Assembly (NCBI GenBank): GCA_017475265.1
Contig: JAFVFY010000003.1
Coordinates: 1 to 64,000, forward strand
Direction: 5' to 3'
Source: Prevotella sp.
Lineage (GTDB): Bacteria; Bacteroidota; Bacteroidia; Bacteroidales; Bacteroidaceae
DNA length: 64,000 nt
The notes below the pieces were generated by a model that worked only from the letters and a program-made list of their open reading frames with translations, did no database searches and was not told the origin of the DNA. Positions 8,913-18,800 of this stretch are shown in pieces. Within the stretch, counting starts at the first letter, position 1, and every line of letters begins with the position of its first letter. Both the position numbers and the translations under genes were made by a program.

Positions 8913-9485
8913 TCATTTCTTTTTGAACGGCCAAATTTTGGAGAGGGAAAAATTATATTGGACTCCCAAACCGAGGTATGGCTGCATTCCTGCAGGTGTG
9001 ATTCCGTAGCCAGCCTGCACTCCGAAAGTGAACGCCGGGGGCGGTTCTTTCTTGGTGACGGTGACCATCTGGCTAAACACCTTAATGCTGTCGAGCTTGG
9101 CATCAAAGCCGCTGACGTAGGCGGTGTAGGTGGAATCGCTGTACACCTTCTGCGTTATCGGCAGCGTGACAATTAGGCTGTCGCTGTCCGCTGGAATAAT
9201 AACAGGCCCGATGTTGCATGTGTCAGGAATAGAATCAAGCTGATTGTTTCCGATTTTTGGCCGTTTCCGTGGCTTTCCTTGGGCTTTGACAGCCGAAGCA
9301 GGGATTTTATAGTCCCTACTCTCAACAAAGCTGCTGTCGGCAGCAGAATCGGGAACAAACGTGCTGACAACGGAAGTGGTGTCTGTGACCACCTCGCCCA
9401 GCTCTGGCTTGCATATCTGATTCAGCAGCACCAGATTCAGCAATATGGATGCCAGCAGCAGGAGCGGAACAATACTCTTTTTCAT
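8913..9485 (-). CDS. DUF6808-like phage protein, membrane-anchored, last gene of the lysis cassette
   Basis: A protein of 190 residues. It begins MKKSIVPLLLLASILLNLVL, an N-terminal membrane anchor or uncleaved signal. A Ser/Asp-rich linker follows, then a beta-rich C-terminal half ending in GLGVQYNFSLSKIWPFKKK, which resembles a small beta-barrel or outer-membrane-facing domain. I associate the layout with the DUF6808 group found beside amidases in Bacteroidales phages. Its start overlaps the amidase stop by 4 bp. Position and topology suggest a spanin-like role joining inner and outer membrane at lysis; this is inference. Confidence 0.6.
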   Translation of the reverse strand: MKKSIVPLLLLASILLNLVLLNQICKPELGEVVTDTTSVVSTFVPDSAADSSFVESRDYKIPASAVKAQGKPRKRPKIGNNQLDSIPDTCNIGPVIIPADSDSLIVTLPITQKVYSDSTYTAYVSGFDAKLDSIKVFSQMVTVTKKEPPPAFTFGVQAGYGITPAGMQPYLGLGVQYNFSLSKIWPFKKK

Positions 9486-10147
9486 GACATGAACTTTTGA
9501 ATGTAGTCAATGATTCCCTCGACGTGAAGCCTCTCGATGGCGTGACGGCCCTCGTCTGATGTGAGGTAGGCCACATCTTCCCTGTTGTCCTGGAACAGGT
9601 TCTCAGTAAGAACCGCTGGGCAAGCCGTCTTGGTAAGGACGTACAGAGCTGCCTCGAAGTCCGGGTCTTTATCGCTCCAGTCTGCGCGGATGGCGTTCTT
9701 GTGGACGTGGGGAAGATTCTTGTCTGCACGGTACCAGAGACAGGTCGCAAGGTCATCGGCCTTGGTTCTGCCTGGCGACGTGTAGACACACCATCCACGG
9801 GCGTCGTGCCACTTGCCGTCGTTGGGCGGAGAGGCATTCACATGGATGCTCACATAGATGCAGTTCTCCTTGCCGTACTGATTGCAGAACTCGTTGACGT
9901 TGGCGGCACGCAGGGCAAGTTCACGCTGCTGTTCCAGCTTGGCCATCGGTGTCTGCATGGTCTTGGGGAGCTTGTCGCCGTCATAGTCGAAGACAACGGT
10001 GTACCCTGCAGCCTCCAACTTGGCCTTGATTTCACGGCCCACCTCACGGCTGTAGATAGCCTCGCGGAATTTTCCGTCGGGCGACCGTTTGCCTGGTGTG
10101 GTAAGCAGATGGGCAAAGCCGATAATGATTAGCAATTTCTTCCTCAT
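9482..10147 (-). CDS. N-acetylmuramoyl-L-alanine amidase (endolysin, Amidase_3 type)
   Basis: A protein of 221 residues. Zinc-binding and catalytic residues of Amidase_3 are visible: His13 in IIIGFAH, Glu in FREAIYSREVG, His in YVSIHVNAS, and Glu in VLTENLFQ. It cuts the amide bond between MurNAc and the stem peptide. I start it at the ATG at 10147 rather than at an upstream in-frame codon at 10219: this ATG overlaps the holin stop as ATGA, which implies translational coupling. The short hydrophobic N-terminus (KKLLIIIGFAHLL) belongs to the first core strand rather than a clear signal peptide, so export would depend on the holin upstream. Confidence 0.88.
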   Translation of the reverse strand: MRKKLLIIIGFAHLLTTPGKRSPDGKFREAIYSREVGREIKAKLEAAGYTVVFDYDGDKLPKTMQTPMAKLEQQRELALRAANVNEFCNQYGKENCIYVSIHVNASPPNDGKWHDARGWCVYTSPGRTKADDLATCLWYRADKNLPHVHKNAIRADWSDKDPDFEAALYVLTKTACPAVLTENLFQDNREDVAYLTSDEGRHAIERLHVEGIIDYIQKFMS

Positions 10148-10614
10148 AGCTTCTTCGTCTTTTCGGAAATGTTCTGGATGGTCTCGATGATGGCCTCCGC
10201 GTCTTTCTCCCTGGCACAATGAACTATCTCCTTTGCCAGTTCGGGGATGAGGGCGGCGTGGCTTTTCTTGCGTTTCTTGTTCTCCAAGACGCTCCAGCCC
10301 TCAATGAGTATGCTTCCGGCTGCAATGAGTATCTGGAAGAAAGGCAGGAAATAGAACGAGAACAGACTGCCTATGATGTCGATGAACATGAACGGCAGCA
10401 GCACCCCCGCGTAGTCCTTTATCTTCTGGAAGGTCTCACGCAGACGGTGGGAATGCACTTTCTCGCCTAATGCACGGGCGGTGGTGACACCGCTCCACAT
10501 ATCGACGAAACAAGCGACGGCCATTCCGATCCAGGCAAGGATAATCACGATGGCCCAGATAATGAGACGAATCAGCAGACCGTCCCAATCGTTGTTGATG
10601 ATGATTTCAAACAT
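10144..10614 (-). CDS. Phage holin
   Basis: A protein of 156 residues. It has two or three hydrophobic segments (LIRLIIWAIVIILAWIGMAV, then VLLPFMFIDIIGSLFSFYFL and FFQILIAAGSILI) and a charged C-terminal tail with KKRKKS. The arrangement with DMWSG between the first segments matches the phage holin 4 / toxin-secretion holin family. It lies directly before the amidase with a 4-bp overlap, the usual lysis order. It should form inner-membrane lesions that let the amidase reach the cell wall. Confidence 0.85.
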   Translation of the reverse strand: MFEIIINNDWDGLLIRLIIWAIVIILAWIGMAVACFVDMWSGVTTARALGEKVHSHRLRETFQKIKDYAGVLLPFMFIDIIGSLFSFYFLPFFQILIAAGSILIEGWSVLENKKRKKSHAALIPELAKEIVHCAREKDAEAIIETIQNISEKTKKL

Positions 10615-10626
10615 GGCTGAACATTT

Positions 10627-11130
10627 TTAGGTTTCGTACTCGCTCCAATCAACGCTGTCCTTACGCGCCCAGCCATCAATGATGCACTGATGCACGTACT
10701 CCTCTGCCAAGTCCACAAACCCAGAAAGCTCTTCGACGCTTTCAAAGGTGTGATAGACAGGGTTGCCGTTGGCATCCTGACCCAGCTTGAACTTCACGGG
10801 CAGGTTTTCCCCGTCTTTCTTCACGGCCTTGTCACATACGGCCTTGAAGTTGAACTGGTTCTCCATTGACAGCCAAACGGGCTTGCCGTTCCACACGAAC
10901 CCTGAAGCGATGTTCATGTCCGTCTGTGAATCAATGCCAGCGATTACCGCTTCCTTGATTTGCTCTTGTGTCGGTCTGAATTTGAACACGGTGTACTGGT
11001 AGCTATACTGCACACCGTTATCCTCCGTTTCGACGGGCTTTTCATCCCACAACACTTGATAGATGTGTTTGCGGTGGTTGATGCACTGGACCAACTTTTC
11101 CTGTTTTTCGCTAAATATAGTCCTTTCCAT
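10627..11130 (-). CDS. Hypothetical phage protein between RT and holin, possible tail-fibre accessory protein
   Basis: A protein of 167 residues, soluble, without signal or membrane segment. The C-terminal part (TFESVEELSGFVDLAEEYVHQ) loosely recalls DUF4376-type tail-fibre assembly proteins. It lies 16 bp after the reverse transcriptase gene. It is not the four-helix Avd accessory protein: it is longer, beta-rich and not strongly basic. A role with the adhesin or the retroelement is suggested only by position. Confidence 0.6.
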   Translation of the reverse strand: MERTIFSEKQEKLVQCINHRKHIYQVLWDEKPVETEDNGVQYSYQYTVFKFRPTQEQIKEAVIAGIDSQTDMNIASGFVWNGKPVWLSMENQFNFKAVCDKAVKKDGENLPVKFKLGQDANGNPVYHTFESVEELSGFVDLAEEYVHQCIIDGWARKDSVDWSEYET

Positions 11131-11145
11131 TGTAGTAATCTCCTT

Positions 11146-12447
11146 TTAAGTGAATGAATACTTGAATTTGTTGCCTCCGATGCTCTTGCGTTTGAGGATG
11201 GTTCGGAATGGCACCGCACCCATTTCACTCGCCTTGTCGAGCATCTGCTTCAGTTCCTCGCTGTTAGTGAAGAACTTGAACTCCCTGCCATCCATTTCTA
11301 TGAGGACAACGTATCGGCCTTCGCCCTGCTTCGTTTTCACGTCGCGCTCGTAGTCCTTCACGATGAACTGGCGGTTTTGCAGGTCGCCCTGCTGGATTGT
11401 GTCACAATCGAATAGTTTTTTCCCACTCGCAGACACATAACTCAATCCTAATTCTGAAAAATCTTTCATATTGTAACCTGTTATTCGTTTGAAGAGGTTC
11501 TTGCAGGTGCCGTGCTTGGTCACGCCATAGAAGGAGCCTATCAGTTCCTGCTTCCGCTTCCAGCTGCGCACACGATTCCATCGCTTGGCGAACCTCTTTT
11601 TAATGTGTTTTCTAATCTCTGTTTTCCCGTTGCCGAATATCCTGTAACCGAGGAAGTCGAGCGGTCGCTTGTCTATCGAGAACACCTGTTCCGTTTGTTT
11701 GATGGTCAGACCGATGGCTTCAACAGCTTCATGGATTGCCTCAATGACTGGTGTAAGCTCGTATGCGCTTTCACCGCCTATCACAATATCATCGCAGTAA
11801 CGCCAAAAGTACGGCCATTCCATCCTGTCCTTTATGATGTGGTCTACGTGGACGCTCAGCAGAAGGTTCGCCAGCGACTGCGAGGAGCGCAGCCCTATCG
11901 AGATTCCTTTGTCAAGTGCCTTGACACACTGCTCTAATATGCTTATAAGCCTTTTATCCTTGAATGTGTTTCGGACGATCTTCATCATAACATCTTGGTC
12001 AATGCTCTGGTAGAACTTCTTGATGTCGCACTTGTAGAACCAGCGCAAGTCCGGGTTTTCCTTCATGGCCTTCGTCAGCCGTTTGTGGAGGTAAAGCCCT
12101 CCACGCCCTTTGATGCTGGCCGCTGTATCGGCTACGGTGCTTCGGTATATCTTCCGCTCCATCACCGTCATGACCGAGTTCAGGGCAATACGCTTCAGCA
12201 GAATGACACTCTGGATTTCCCGTTCTTTTTCCCTCTCCTTGATGTGGAAAGTACGGAGGTTGCCGATGCGGAATGTTCCGGCCAGCAGCTCTTCGCGCAA
12301 CTGCTTGACGACCTCTTCACGGTGTGCAAGCAGCTTCTTTCCAGTCGGGCATGTCTTACGCTTGGTTCCGCGAAGCACGTAGTCGAAGCTGTCCTCGAGG
12401 TTATGCAGCTCGGCTGCTTCTTCTATGATGTGTCCATGTCGTTTCAT
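11146..12447 (-). CDS. Reverse transcriptase of a diversity-generating retroelement
   Basis: A protein of 433 residues. RT motifs in order are: FYKCDIKKFYQSID (motif A, Asp), GISIGLRSSQSLANLLL (the GLxSSQ form that marks DGR-type RTs, in place of QGxxxSP), RYCDDIVI near residue 217 (YxDD), and DFLGYRIFG. A further 80 residues after the thumb (starting about 350, with GRYVVLIEMDGREFKFF) exceed the usual DGR RT length. The enzyme copies the template repeat RNA with errors at adenines, and the cDNA replaces the variable repeat. The template repeat lies between it and the target gene, and the variable repeat ends the target gene, so all three parts are present. No Avd gene is recognisable. Confidence 0.92.
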   Translation of the reverse strand: MKRHGHIIEEAAELHNLEDSFDYVLRGTKRKTCPTGKKLLAHREEVVKQLREELLAGTFRIGNLRTFHIKEREKEREIQSVILLKRIALNSVMTVMERKIYRSTVADTAASIKGRGGLYLHKRLTKAMKENPDLRWFYKCDIKKFYQSIDQDVMMKIVRNTFKDKRLISILEQCVKALDKGISIGLRSSQSLANLLLSVHVDHIIKDRMEWPYFWRYCDDIVIGGESAYELTPVIEAIHEAVEAIGLTIKQTEQVFSIDKRPLDFLGYRIFGNGKTEIRKHIKKRFAKRWNRVRSWKRKQELIGSFYGVTKHGTCKNLFKRITGYNMKDFSELGLSYVSASGKKLFDCDTIQQGDLQNRQFIVKDYERDVKTKQGEGRYVVLIEMDGREFKFFTNSEELKQMLDKASEMGAVPFRTILKRKSIGGNKFKYSFT

Positions 12448-12671
12448 TTTTAAATGGTGAGTATTTTGTTTCGTGAATGTTCCTTCAATTTTGCGGCTTG
12501 CGGGGTTCGACTGGCATTTCTGCCCCTACTACACGCGCCACCGCTGTCCTCTGTGTTCTACCTCCGCACGTCTGTTGGCGGTCTGGTAAGGCTTGGCTTA
12601 TTGGGTGCGTTTGCCCGTCACGACGGGTCGGTGCAGCCTGTTTGTATCTCTGGACTTACTTTCTATTGTTA

Positions 12672-12787
12672 GCGAGGCGGGAGCCGTTGTTCGTGTTCGT
12701 GTTCGAAGAATCGTTGTTCGCGTTCACGTAGGCGACACCGCCATTCGTGTTCGCATTGTTGTTGGAGCGTTGCGCAACACGGGAACT
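12672..12787 (-). repeat. DGR template repeat (TR)
   Basis: This 116-bp non-coding copy lies at a constant offset of 279 bp from the variable repeat at 12951-13066. Read on the minus strand it is full of AAC codons at the positions that vary. All 17 differences from VR fall on TR adenines (15 A to G, 2 A to T), the signature of adenine-specific mutagenic retrohoming. The last 13 nt of the 3' end on the sense strand are invariant, as expected of the homing initiation region. Confidence 0.95.
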
Positions 12788-12813
12788 GCTGATAAGCCGC
12801 TGCCTGTTTTTGG

Positions 12814-12870
12814 TTGCCGGGTTTTCTCCCGGCAAAGAGGGAGAGGGCTGGCCTATCGGCCGCGCCCTCT
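12814..12870. other. Two strong hairpins between adhesin stop and TR
   Basis: TTGCCGGG/CCCGGCAA (12814-12821 and 12828-12835, 6-nt loop) and AGAGGGC...GCCCTCT with an inner GGCC/GGCC stem (12842-12870). They follow the stop codon of the adhesin (12884) and precede TR on the sense strand. They may be part of the structured TR RNA, the target hairpin used in retrohoming, or a partial terminator. No T-run follows. Confidence 0.65.
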
Positions 12871-12883
12871 GACGAGTTTCGTT

Positions 12884-15800
12884 CTACGATTTCTGTGTTG
12901 CCGCGATGAACGCTTGAACGTCTGTCGTGACCTCGATTTGGCCGTGGAAGGCGAGGCGGGAGCCGCTGTTCGCGCCCGCGTCCGAAGAATCGTCGCCCGC
13001 GTACACGCAGGCGACACCGCCATTCGTGTACGCATTGCCGCCGGAGCGCTGCGCAACACGGGAACTATCCGTCGTTCCGTAGTAGCCGTCGCAGTAACCC
13101 TGTGAGTCGCTGCCTCCTGTCTCGCTGGCCAGTGGTACCACGTCTATGCCGTCGCCCCAGATGAACTTCTTTGCATAAACCCATGCGCTGTTGGTGGGTG
13201 CTGTAATGGTGCGGGTTGTTCCGTCATCCTCGGTGATTGTCCATACGCCGTTGTTGATGACTACGCCGTCCATCCACTCGTACTTGTTGCCCCACCAGTT
13301 CTCCAAGCCCCAGAAGTTGATGCTCATGCTGTTGCCGTTGGCCGTCGTGGTGTCGGTCATGCCCAGCGAGTTCGTCTGGCCTGTGGCTTTGTTATTGGCA
13401 TTGGTTCCGGCTCCGCAGATGGCTTGGCAGTTGGTGTGTCCGTACATGGCGTAGAACAGCACCGCCATGAGGTTCTGGTGCTGTGGCTTCACCAATGAGA
13501 ACCCTGCTCCACGGGCTGCTGCGTAGCTATGGAAGTTGGCCTGTGAGACGTTGCCTGTGCTCTGCACGCCGCTTATGCTGCGTAGCTTGCTGTTCGCGTA
13601 GTTCGCCTCATAAACACCGATGAGGTCGTTTTCCGGGAACAATCGGCCACCGTTGTCGCTGGTGCTGATGTCGAGGCTCACTTCGTCGCCCTCCTTTGTC
13701 GCCTTGATATAAACGTCCGGGTGCTTCATCCAGACGTCGCCCATCGAGCCGTCGAGGCTGGCCGCTGTGGTTCCATCATAGAACTTGGTACTGTCTGTGT
13801 CGCTCAACTGGCAAAGCAGCATCTTGCCACCGCCGTTGCCGTCATCCACGTACTTGCCGAGGTATCGGTGCGAACCGTCACGGATGGCCTGAATGGTGGT
13901 TCCATTCACATCACCCGACACCCTCGTTGCCGGATCTGCGACACTCTCATCTATGACGATAACATCACCACCTCCACCGCCGCCAACTTTCAGCTGCACG
14001 GTCTTGGTCTTGGTGACGTTGCCGCCGCCTGTCAAGGTGGCTGTCACGGTCACAGTAACGTCGGTGGTCTCTGCCGGCATTTCGGCGACACTCAGCGTGA
14101 AGCCGCCAGTAGTGACGTTGCTAACGCTCACCAGTGCTGAGTTGGCCGTCACCTGCACAGAGGCGATGCCCCTGTTGTAGCCCGACGGCTGAAGGTTGCC
14201 TATCGTGTATGCCTCACTTCCGGCCTCCCTGATAGTGTCCGCACCGCTTATGTCGAAGCCAGTCACGGGGATGCTCTGCACGGTCAGCGTCGCAGAGTCG
14301 GTATAGACATTGCCCTTGACGTCGGTCACACGCACCGTCAGCCCATACTCCCGTGTAGAGCTGGGGATGCCCAAAACGGCGGCTTTCAGCTCCATGCCCG
14401 CGAGGCTTGTCTGCGTCACGCGCAGGAACTCGTCGCTGCTTGCGTCAGACTCTCCCTGTGTCAGGGCTATCTCGATGGTGGAAGGGCCAACGGTATAGTC
14501 CGAATTGGTGGGTGTCAGCAGAAGGGTGTTGTCACCCGTTGCGGAGTACGATTTTGTCCCGCTGATGGTGATGCCGCCAATAACGACGGTCTTATCAACG
14601 TTCACCGTCACCTTCGTGCTCTCCACCTCGCTTGCACCGCTGCCCACAAATGCCGTCACGCCCACGGCAAAGCGGGTGGCCGTTACCGTGGTGGTCATGG
14701 CTCCAGTGGCGCAGTCAAGCGTCACGCCGTTATAGGTGGCCTTGCCCTGCCCATCCTCCGTTATCGGCGTATTGCCGTTGTAGAGACGGAACCGGGCAGT
14801 ACCAGCCGACGGGGGCGACACCTGGGCCTTGAACGTGGCACTCTCACCGCTGAATACGGTGCACTCACCCGCCGTTATCACCACATCGTCACTTCCCACC
14901 ACAACCTCGGGGTCAACGTCGCCCACGTAGGTGATGTTCATAGCCTCCAGAGCGGCATACGTGCTGCCGCTGATGCTGCCGCTGCTCTTCGTGATGTAGC
15001 CTGAGAACTGCTTCACGTCGATGTCGGCGGCACCGATGGCAATAAGGGTGGCTATGTCGGTATTGTTCACCACCGACGGCGAGGCAAGGGTGCCAAACGC
15101 CAGCTTGACGCTCGTAAGCCTTGACACGGGTATGCCCGCCAGTATCGACATCACACGGCTCACCGTGTAGGCGTTGCAGTTCTGCATTTCCACCTGCGTT
15201 ATCCTGTCGGTGCTGCCGATGGTCAGCGTCTCCAGCATCTGCTTGCCAAGCAGTTGCAGCGAAGTGATGCTGCCACCAAGCACAAGCGTCTGCAATGGGC
15301 CACCGTCAGAGAGTGTCACCATGGCCACGCTCGATCCGTTGGCATACAGTGTCCGCAGGTTCACACAGGAACTGAGGTCTGGGCTTCCGGCCAGAGTTGT
15401 GAGGTTACCAAGGTCAAGCACACGAAGCGATGTGGCATTGCCTATCTCCACGGCCGTTATAGTTGACTTCACCGCCTGGGCATCCTCATGGTTGCCAAGC
15501 AACAGCGTCTGAAGCATGGAGCCGTTCACGCTCACTGGCCCGTCGAGGGTGTTGGCGTAGAGGTTGCCGATGTCTCGCAGATAGCTCATGCCGTTGATGC
15601 GGAAAGCCTGGTCGCCAGCCGTCGTGATGGGGTCGGTAGTCCAGCTCGTCACATTGCTGCCCGGCCAGATGCGGGGGCCTTGGATGGCCTGCTCTCCGTT
15701 CTGCACAACAGGGTACATGTAGATGGCGGGAGTGATGGTGTACTGGTTCGTGCCAGCAGCCGGGCGGTTGGTGAACACGTCCGTCTGGTTGCCACCGCTG

Positions 15801-18800
15801 AACAGGTCGGCGCAGTACTTCGACATCATGTAGATGGTTCTCATGCGGAACCACTGCTTTTCTGCCGAATAGTGGTCGCCAAGTGCTTGCTCCAGCGCAA
15901 TACCCTTGTGGGCGTAGCTGCCCTCGTACAAATATGCCTGGTCGTAGGAGTAGATGCCGTCGGCATTGTACAGGGCGGCACCGAAATACTCCTGGGCACG
16001 GTCGTAGTAGAAGTGGCTGAAGAAAGCCTTTATCCTTGCCATCACGTCCGTACCGCTGCCGTAGTGCATGGCAGGGATGAACCGTGTCCGCATAAAGTCG
16101 GCATACTCTTCGGCAAAGGCCTCCTTCAGCAAATGCCAGAACTGGTTCGTCCGTCCGTTCCACACGTCGCGCACGGCCTGTCCGTAGTCCGAATAGTCAT
16201 CTTCAAACTCCACGCAATACGGCTTCTTGTCCTTGCCCTGGTTCTCAATCGGTCCAACGGTGTCCATGTCATCCTGACGCCAACGCCAGCGAAGCGAACC
16301 GTCCGTATAGTCAAGCAGGTAAGGATAGGTGTTCTTGGTCTTGTTGTCGGTAGCACCGTCAAACTCCACCTTCGCCAAGTGGTAAATCGAATTAATGATG
16401 TCCCAATGCGCACTTGCCTCTTTGCGGAACTTGTTCACACGGGCTTTCTTGAAGAGCACGTTACGGGCGTCATCGTCCGTGGCAGCTGTCAGCAGGGCGG
16501 TGGTCAGATAGACGGGAACGGTCACGCCGCCCTCTTCCTGTGTGCCTACCTGATACTCCTTGCCGCAAAGCTGGGTGGCAAGGTCGATGGCCGCTGTCGT
16601 ATAGCTCTGCATATAACCACTGGTGGCAGGGTTGAAGTAGTACAGCTCGTAGGTTCCGCTCAGCCAGTACTCAAACTTGATGGCTTCCTGATACTGCCTC
16701 ATGCCCTCTTCGGTGCTTGTGTCAATGTCGCCGATGGCGGCTCCATAGTTCTGCAAGCCCTCCAAGGTAGCGGGATAGGAGGTCTGCCCGATGGTGGCAC
16801 CCTTCCAAGGCTTAATCAACTGTGAGCACTCGTAAGTAATGTTGTAGGCAGGTTTCCATCGTGAAGAAACACCATTGGCATTCTTTCGGCTGTCTTCCCA
16901 AGCTTTCTCACCACATACATAATATTTCTCATTCTTCTGGTCCGGCGAAACGGTGCTGTCGTTCCAGGGTACACGGAAATTGGTGCTCAAAGGCTCGTTA
17001 TCCAGTCCTTCCATAGCAACGGTGTTTGACCCGAAGCCGAAGGTGTTCTTGTCGCCCTTGTCGGGGCCAATGGTATAGAGGCCAATGAAAGTGAGGTTGC
17101 CCTGTCCGTCCTCGGCAAAACCGACAAACGGGTACTGCCAAATGGCCTGACGCGCTGCGTCACGCTCCACGGCACCAGTCTCACGTGCCAGCCAGTCGTA
17201 AGTCTCACACTCACCCATCTTGTGGCTTTGCATCGAGCTGGCGAAGTTCTTCTTTCCGCAGATTTTGGTGATAGAGGCATGGGCGCCACCGTCGAAGGCC
17301 ACTGGCTCGTCGAACTCGCCTTTCCAGTTCCAGCGGAAATACTCCATTGAAGTGGTACCCTGGCCTTCCTCGTCAAGCTCCTTCTCAATGTTCCATGCCG
17401 GGGTGTCACGCCAGTAGGTTTTCAGCGTGCCGTGAATCTTGTCCCCCTTGCTCATGCCAAGCGCAGGGATGCGTCCAAGACCGTCGGAACTCTTGAATAT
17501 GAAAGTATTACAAATGGCACGTACTTTGTTGATGTCCACTTTTCCGTTCTCCCTGATGTTGAACAGGTTCTTCATGTAGGCTTTGTCATAGAGCGACTTC
17601 TGCCAGTTCACGCAGTTGGTCTCGATCTCGCCGTGTGTCAGAGCCTTGTCGTATGTTCTGATGTCGAAGGTGTCAACGTCAGCATCAGCACTACCGATGA
17701 AAAGGTGACTGCTCACGTTCAAGTCACGGTCGTAGGCGAAGATGCGCTGACGTTGTCCGTTGATGAACACCATACAGGCTGCAAACGCACTTCCGGCCTC
17801 GCTATAGACAGGATTCACTACAATGGCCAAATGGATAGGCTCGTCACAGTCGTACTTCACCGTCTGGGTGTCAACGTTCTGCCTGTTGGTGGTCAGCAGG
17901 GTAATCCTGTCACCAGTCACCTTCAAGCCCACAAAGCTGCCACCTCCGTTTTCGTCCGTTTCCCCACTGTTTTCGTCCGTTTCCCCCGCTGAGAGCGGGG
18001 CCATGGCATCAAGGCACTGGATGATGGGAGTGTCATAGTTCCGCACGTTCCTCGGCTGGAACATGATCTCCAGCGTCCTGCCCTCACTGGCGCGCATCGC
18101 CAGCGGCGTTATGGGAATCTCCATCGTCTCCCCGCTCAACAGCCGCAGAACGCTCTGGGCAACAATAGCACCGCTCCTGTCAGCAAGCCCTCTCAGCACA
18201 TAGCCGTCAACACTGCTCCACGTCATGTTGCCCCACGTCGGCGTTATCGTCTCGCCTGTCACGATGTTCACAAGCCCCTCACGCCCGGACTCGCTGTTGC
18301 TGCGGCCATTGGCCTTTACAAGCACCGTGGCACCAGGCGTGGCGGCATAGCCAAGGCTGTTGCTCGTCGTGAAGTCCTCGTCCAGAACGTCCGCGCCATC
18401 GTCAATATGCGCCGTGATGGCTGTCGTGAAGTCGGCGTTATCCAGACGCTCCAGCTCCAGGTTCAGGTAGTACGTGCCCACCTGTCCGTTCACCACAGCT
18501 ACGGTAGTGGGAGCGGTGACAGCCGTTCCCTCCACCTCGGCCTCAAACGTGATAGTATGGTTTCCGCTGCCGGCAAACACCGCATACTCCAGCACCTTAT
18601 TGTTGGCGTAGTTCTGCAGCACCTCGGCCACATGGTTCGTCAGGAAGAACACGTTAGCCTCAGCTGCTGCCACACAGAAGATGTTGAAGTCCAGTTCCGG
18701 TGTCTCGAGACCTACAAGGCTCTCGTCTGTAGGCACCAGCTCCAAGTGAAGCTCATACACACCGCTTACGCCTCCGAAGTCCAGAGGGTGACCCATCATC

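Noticed and set aside
10627-11130. Avd accessory gene of the DGR
   Set aside because: Too long, beta-rich and not basic four-helix in pattern.
11146-12447. Group II intron or retron as the source of the RT
   Set aside because: No maturase/HNH domain and no msr-msd; the GLxSSQ motif and TR/VR pair identify a DGR.
12593-13105. Plus-strand frame of 170 codons with an internal Arg/Val-rich repeat
   Set aside because: It is the antisense translation of the TR and VR of the retroelement, not a gene.
15488-16825. Plus-strand frame of 445 codons
   Set aside because: Antisense to the adhesin gene; no start context and no domain. The GC-rich third positions keep this strand open.
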